A DNA stretch of 24,367 bases from an uncultured Clostridia bacterium (GTDB lineage: Bacteria; Bacillota; Clostridia; Christensenellales; CAG-314): assembly GCA_934294965.1 (NCBI GenBank), contig CAKRAM010000038.1:1-24367 (forward strand), in the 5' to 3' direction. Below, in pieces: positions 22,701 to 24,367 of the stretch. The notes under the pieces were generated by a model, which saw nothing but the letters and a program-made list of their open reading frames with translations, made no database searches and had not been told where the DNA came from. Each line of letters starts with the position of its first letter. Position 1 is the stretch's first letter. The translations under genes were made by a program, and so were the position numbers.

Positions 22701-24367
22701 ATGGGATACACAAATCGTAACGAAATACCTGAAAAGTATAAATGGAATTTGGGTGACATCTTCCAAACGCCGGAAAAGTGGGAGGAGGCGTTTGCCGCGC
22801 TTACAAAGCACTATCCTTCGCTTGTGGAATACAAAGGTAAATTGGGTAATAAACAAAATCTGTGGGCATTTTTGAGGGCAAACGAAGCAGTTGAACTCAA
22901 AGCACAACAACTTTATTGCTACGCGTCCATGAGTTACAACGAGGACAGCCAAGATGCCGAACGCCAATCCCGTTTCGGCAGAATATATGCCATGATAACA
23001 GACTTTTACGAAGCGACGGCGTTTGTTTCGCCGGAGTTGTCCTCTCAACCCGTCGAATATCTTAACAGTCTTTTGTCTGATCCGGATTTTTCCGACTACG
23101 ACGTAACAATCAAAACCCTTATTGCAGGCAAACCTCACATTCTTTCCGAGTCGGAAGAAACGTTGCTTGCAGGCGTCGGCAGTTTTTCCGATCAATTCCA
23201 CGAAGTGTTCAACCGCTTGGATAGCGGCGACATTAAATTCGGCAAAATCACCGTTGACGGTGAAGAAGTGCAATTGGGACACGGCACCTATTCCATGCTG
23301 TTGCAGCATCCTAATCAACAAGTGCGTAAACTTGCTTTCGAAACGTATTACAAAGGCTACGTTTCGGTAATCAACACTCTTGCGGGTTTGTACGAGGGCA
23401 GCGTTCGCGCCGATTGGTTCTACGCAAAAGCCAAAAAATTCGGTTCCACAATGGAAAAGGCATTGTTCTACGAACAAGTGGACAGAGCCGTGTACGACAA
23501 TCTTATCAAGTCCACGCACGAAAGCCTTGCGCCCCTTCATGAGTACATTGCTTTTCGCAAATCTCAACTAGGGGTGGAAACGCTCAATATGTACGATTTG
23601 TACCTGCCTATTTTCGAAAACGCCGATATCTCCTGCGAGTACGAAGAAGCCTGCGAACTTGTTTTGAAGGGACTTGCTCCTTTGGGTGAGGACTATTTGG
23701 CTGTTGTTCGCCAAGCCTTTGCAAATCGTTGGATAGACGTTCACGAAACGCCCACAAAACGCACAGGTGCGTATAGTATGGGTGTGGCAGGCGTTCACCC
23801 TTACATGCTTTTGAACTATCAAAAAACCACTCACGATATTTTCACGATTGCTCACGAAATGGGGCATTCCATGCACACGTACTACAGCGAAAAAACTCAA
23901 CCGTTAGCCAAGGCAGACTACAAAATTTTCGTTGCCGAAGTTGCGTCCACCTGCAACGAAGTGTTGCTCCTAAAGTACCTTCTTGCAACCGAAAAGGACG
24001 TAAACGTCAAAAAGTACTTGTTGCAGTACTATTTGGACATGCTCCGCACAACGATGTATCGTCAAACTATGTTTGCCGAATTTGAGCAAATCGCGCACGA
24101 AATGGTGGAAAACGGTCAACCGCTCACAACCGAAGTTATGTGCCAAAAGTACTTGGAACTCAACAAAATGTACTACGGCGAAGCGGTCAACCATAACGAC
24201 GAAATCAAGTACGAATGGGCTCGTATTCCTCACTTCTACCGCGCGTTCTATGTGTATAAGTACGCAACAGGCATCATCTCGGCAGTATGCATAGCCGAAA
24301 AGATTTTGCGCGATGGCGAAAGTGCCGTTGCGGCATACAAAAAGTTCTTGGGACTAGGGGGCAGTAT
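22701..24367 (+). CDS. pepF: Oligoendopeptidase F (M3 metallopeptidase), C-terminus beyond the window
   Basis: The frame runs from the ATG at 22701 (AAGGAGAG at 22689-22696) to the window edge, 555 full codons of an enzyme that is normally about 600 residues. The zinc site is H385-E386-M-G-H389 in FTIAHEMGHSMHTYYS, with third ligand E413 in FVAEVASTCNE. The N-terminus EIPEKYKWNLGDIFQTPEKWEEAF and the YDLYLPIF block before the active site are typical PepF. It cleaves short peptides in the cytoplasm as part of peptide turnover. It has its own promoter, overlapped by an inverted repeat. The last visible residues GLGG lie in the expected C-terminal region. Confidence 0.95.
   Translation, partial: MGYTNRNEIPEKYKWNLGDIFQTPEKWEEAFAALTKHYPSLVEYKGKLGNKQNLWAFLRANEAVELKAQQLYCYASMSYNEDSQDAERQSRFGRIYAMITDFYEATAFVSPELSSQPVEYLNSLLSDPDFSDYDVTIKTLIAGKPHILSESEETLLAGVGSFSDQFHEVFNRLDSGDIKFGKITVDGEEVQLGHGTYSMLLQHPNQQVRKLAFETYYKGYVSVINTLAGLYEGSVRADWFYAKAKKFGSTMEKALFYEQVDRAVYDNLIKSTHESLAPLHEYIAFRKSQLGVETLNMYDLYLPIFENADISCEYEEACELVLKGLAPLGEDYLAVVRQAFANRWIDVHETPTKRTGAYSMGVAGVHPYMLLNYQKTTHDIFTIAHEMGHSMHTYYSEKTQPLAKADYKIFVAEVASTCNEVLLLKYLLATEKDVNVKKYLLQYYLDMLRTTMYRQTMFAEFEQIAHEMVENGQPLTTEVMCQKYLELNKMYYGEAVNHNDEIKYEWARIPHFYRAFYVYKYATGIISAVCIAEKILRDGESAVAAYKKFLGLGGS

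Noticed and set aside
1..24367. CRISPR arrays, insertion sequences, phage or conjugative modules
   Set aside because: No regular repeat-spacer pattern, no transposase, integrase or phage structural motifs seen on either strand; TraX alone is not evidence of a conjugative element.

Overview
The window reads as chromosomal DNA of a low-to-mid GC member of the Bacillota, most likely an uncultured gut-type Clostridia. This rests on strong GGAGG-type ribosome binding sites, consensus sigma-A promoters, YitT, PepF and COG2509 proteins, and a Cys/Gly-rich small membrane protein of a kind familiar from Clostridia. The placement is inferred from gene families only. The standard bacterial code applies, with TGA used as a normal stop by at least six genes. 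No integrase, transposase, phage gene, CRISPR array, tRNA or rRNA was found.

Layout. (1) 1-52: the last codons of a ClpP-like protease subunit. (2) 53-396: no gene of normal size, but a perfect sigma-A promoter followed about 235 bases later by an intrinsic terminator. This is a candidate non-coding RNA or an attenuated leader for the next gene. (3) 397-2023: an EamA-type transporter and a YhhN-family membrane protein whose frame is interrupted by one in-frame TGA. (4) 2500-10129: a tight operon of malQ, glgB, glgP and a GH13 amylase-type hydrolase. Together these would branch, debranch or rearrange, and phosphorolyse cytoplasmic alpha-glucan. The synthesis genes (glgC, glgD, glgA) are not in the window. 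(5) 10673-12037: a COG2509-type FAD-dependent protein with its own promoter and terminator. (6) 12246-14154: an OmpR-type response regulator and a histidine kinase with no HAMP domain, closed by a strong terminator. (7) 14366-16260: two overlapping YitT-family membrane proteins behind a structured leader. (8) 16261-16814: no recognisable gene, but it ends in a strong stem-loop terminator. (9) 16815-18012, minus strand: the small Cys/Gly-rich membrane protein and a TraX-family acyltransferase-like membrane protein. (10) 18622-24367: uracil-DNA glycosylase (ung), a large fused ABC ATPase/permease, and oligoendopeptidase F (pepF), which runs off the window end.

Most genes are ordinary housekeeping or accessory metabolism. 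The signals that annotation by gene family would miss are the promoter/terminator unit at 54-323, the in-frame TGA in the YhhN gene, a cluster of three related dyads whose last arm reaches into the pepF -35 box, the promoter that runs straight into a terminator at 14151-14220, and the small Cys-rich protein. None of these proves a new system. The pepF dyads and the 54-323 RNA are the best candidates for one.
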